Below are positions 5,209 through 6,329 of a stretch of DNA of 6,329 nucleotides, piece by piece. The notes under the pieces were generated by a model. That model saw only the letters and a program-made list of their open reading frames with translations. It ran no database searches and had not been told where the DNA came from. This stretch comes from Myxococcales bacterium (GTDB taxonomy: Bacteria > Myxococcota > Myxococcia > Myxococcales > Myxococcaceae). The position numbers and the translations under genes were made by a program. The stretch is taken from positions 14,505 through 20,833 of the forward strand of contig PMBV01000308.1 of the NCBI GenBank assembly GCA_003153055.1. Direction: 5' to 3'. Position 1 is the first letter of the stretch. Every line of letters begins with the position of its first letter.

Positions 5209-6329
5209 TCAGCTGCCCTTGAGGAGCTGCTTCCAGGCCGCGACAGCCGTCAGAGCATCGAGCGGCGTCGACCGGTCGACGTCGAAGGCCTTGAGCGCGT
5301 CGAGCACGGCACCAGCCGTCGAGTCCTTCGGTGCTGGAGGAGCAAGCTCTCCGAAGAGGCCGAGCTGAGACGTGTCACTGGCGAGCATGGGCACGGGCGC
5401 CCGGGCCGTCCCGACCGCCCGCCGAGCCAGCCGTGGACGACCCGACGGATCGAACTCCCCGGCCTCGAGGTTCTTGAGCAGCTCGCGCGCCCGGGCCAGC
5501 ACCTCGGGCGGGAGCCCAGCCAGGCGAGCGACCTCGATGCCGTAGCTCCGGCTGGCCGGCCCATCGACCAGCTTCCGGAGGAAGGTGACGTGCCCGCCCT
5601 CCTCGCTCACGGAGATCGAGCAGTTCCTCACCCGCGGCTTCTCCCGGCCGAGGTCGGTGAGCTCATGGTAGTGGGTGGCGAAGAGCGTCCGCGCTCCCAC
5701 TCGATCATGGAGGTGCTCGGCGACCGCCCAGGCGATCGACAGCCCGTCGAAGGTCGACGTGCCACGGCCGATCTCATCGAGGATCACCAGGCTCTTCTTG
5801 GTCGCGTGATGGAGAATGTTGGCCGTCTCGATCATCTCCACCATGAAGGTCGAGTGACCCCGCGCCAGGTTGTCAGACGCTCCGACCCGAGTGAAGACGC
5901 GATCGCACAGCCCGATGCGGGCCCTCTTCGCCGGCACGAAGCACCCGGCCTGGGCCATGATCACGCTGAGCGCCACTTGCCGCATCACCGTGCTCTTTCC
6001 CGCCATGTTCGGCCCGGTGATGATCAACACCTGGCCATCGTCTCGATCGATGCGCACGTCGTTGGGCACGAACCCGACGCCACCCAGCATCTTCTCGACG
6101 ACCGGGTGACGGCCCTCGACGAGCTCGATGACCCCAGACTCGTCGATCTGGGGCCGCACATAACCAGCCTCGGAGGACACGCGGGCGAAGGCCACCAGCG
6201 CATCGAGGGTCGCCACCGCGTCGGCCGCCGCGCGCAGGGTGCTCGCCAAGGCGACCACCTTCGCCCTGAGCTCGTCGAACAAGCGCTGCTCAAGCGCGGT
6301 GCGCTTCTCGTCGGCCGACAGCACCTTCT
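5209..6329 (-). CDS. mutS: DNA mismatch repair ATPase MutS, C-terminal part (runs off the right edge)
   Basis: MutS recognises mismatches and, with ATP, recruits MutL to start repair. About 372 codons are in the window; the mismatch-binding, connector and most of the core domains lie beyond 6329. The reading frame is open to the edge, so the GTG at 6322-6324 is internal. After the end of the lever/clamp part comes the ABC-type ATPase: GPNMAGKST Walker A (5989-6015), the signature DNLARGHSTFMVEM (5833-5874), Walker B LVILDEIGRGTST (5752-5790) with its Asp-Glu pair, and the His-switch TLFATHYHEL (5659-5688). A helix-turn-helix segment follows (RSYGIEVARLAGLPPEVLARA), then a flexible tail with QLGLF (5353-5367), which matches the bacterial sliding-clamp-binding consensus. 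The last 33 residues (AVLDALKAFDVD onward) resemble the C-terminal MutS oligomerisation domain, so the protein ends at its natural length. This is MutS1, not MutS2: there is no Smr domain and the tail is of the MutS1 kind. The amidase gene lies 129 bp downstream. Confidence 0.97.
   Translation of the reverse strand, partial: KVLSADEKRTALEQRLFDELRAKVVALASTLRAAADAVATLDALVAFARVSSEAGYVRPQIDESGVIELVEGRHPVVEKMLGGVGFVPNDVRIDRDDGQVLIITGPNMAGKSTVMRQVALSVIMAQAGCFVPAKRARIGLCDRVFTRVGASDNLARGHSTFMVEMIETANILHHATKKSLVILDEIGRGTSTFDGLSIAWAVAEHLHDRVGARTLFATHYHELTDLGREKPRVRNCSISVSEEGGHVTFLRKLVDGPASRSYGIEVARLAGLPPEVLARARELLKNLEAGEFDPSGRPRLARRAVGTARAPVPMLASDTSQLGLFGELAPPAPKDSTAGAVLDALKAFDVDRSTPLDALTAVAAWKQLLKGS
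5353..5367 (-). other. Sliding-clamp-binding motif QLGLF within MutS
   Basis: The codons CAG CTC GGC CTC TTC encode QLGLF in the disordered tail between the ATPase and the C-terminal domain. This fits the QLxLF consensus for binding the DnaN beta clamp, and it is in the same place as the weaker QMSLL motif of E. coli MutS. Binding itself is inferred. Confidence 0.65.

Noticed and set aside
4904..5209. Minus-strand open frame of 101 codons bridging the mutS-amidase gap
   Set aside because: It overlaps the amidase start in another frame, carries no recognisable motif, and its part within the amidase gene is explained by the amidase frame.
6322..6324. GTG as a possible start of a 371-residue ATPase
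   Set aside because: The frame is open to the window edge, the sequence is the middle of MutS, and the domains expected upstream lie outside the window.
1..6329. A defence, toxin-antitoxin, secretion or other undescribed multi-gene system
   Set aside because: The four genes are a protease, a lone lipoprotein, a cell-wall amidase and mutS. There are no mobile-element marks, no arrays, no tightly overlapping unknown genes and no shift in base composition that would point to an acquired island.

Overview
The window looks like a chromosomal segment of a high-GC member of the Myxococcota (Deltaproteobacteria in the older scheme), for example a Myxococcus, Anaeromyxobacter or Vulgatibacter relative. 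This rests on the strong G/C bias at third codon positions, a long surface lipoprotein of ZU5-like, Ig-like and beta-propeller parts, and a cell-wall amidase whose N-terminus is TPR-like. The assignment is inference. No rRNA, tRNA, mobile element, CRISPR array or phage gene was seen.

Layout. Positions 1-599 (minus) hold the N-terminal 199 codons of a periplasmic HtrA/DegP-type serine protease, which runs off the left edge before its catalytic serine. A 104-bp divergent intergenic region (600-703) separates it from a plus-strand gene (704-3268) for an 854-residue predicted lipoprotein: lipobox, ZU5-like domain, Big_2-like Ig domain, then about 14 beta-propeller-type repeats. After a 53-bp convergent gap comes a minus-strand gene (3322-5079) for an exported Amidase_3 N-acetylmuramoyl-L-alanine amidase with a TPR-like N-terminus and a long disordered linker. 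Upstream of it on the same strand, past a 129-bp gap (5080-5208) with two inverted repeats, lies the C-terminal part of mutS (5209 to the right edge).

How the genes relate. Three of the four products belong to the envelope: protease/chaperone, surface lipoprotein and peptidoglycan hydrolase. MutS is a cytoplasmic DNA mismatch-repair ATPase. mutS and the amidase gene are co-oriented and could be co-transcribed, although the gap has a weak candidate terminator and a weak candidate promoter. The protease and lipoprotein genes are divergent and may share a control region.

I see no clear new multi-gene system. The least explained item is the double-propeller-like lipoprotein. The other three genes are recognisable members of known families, with some details worth checking.
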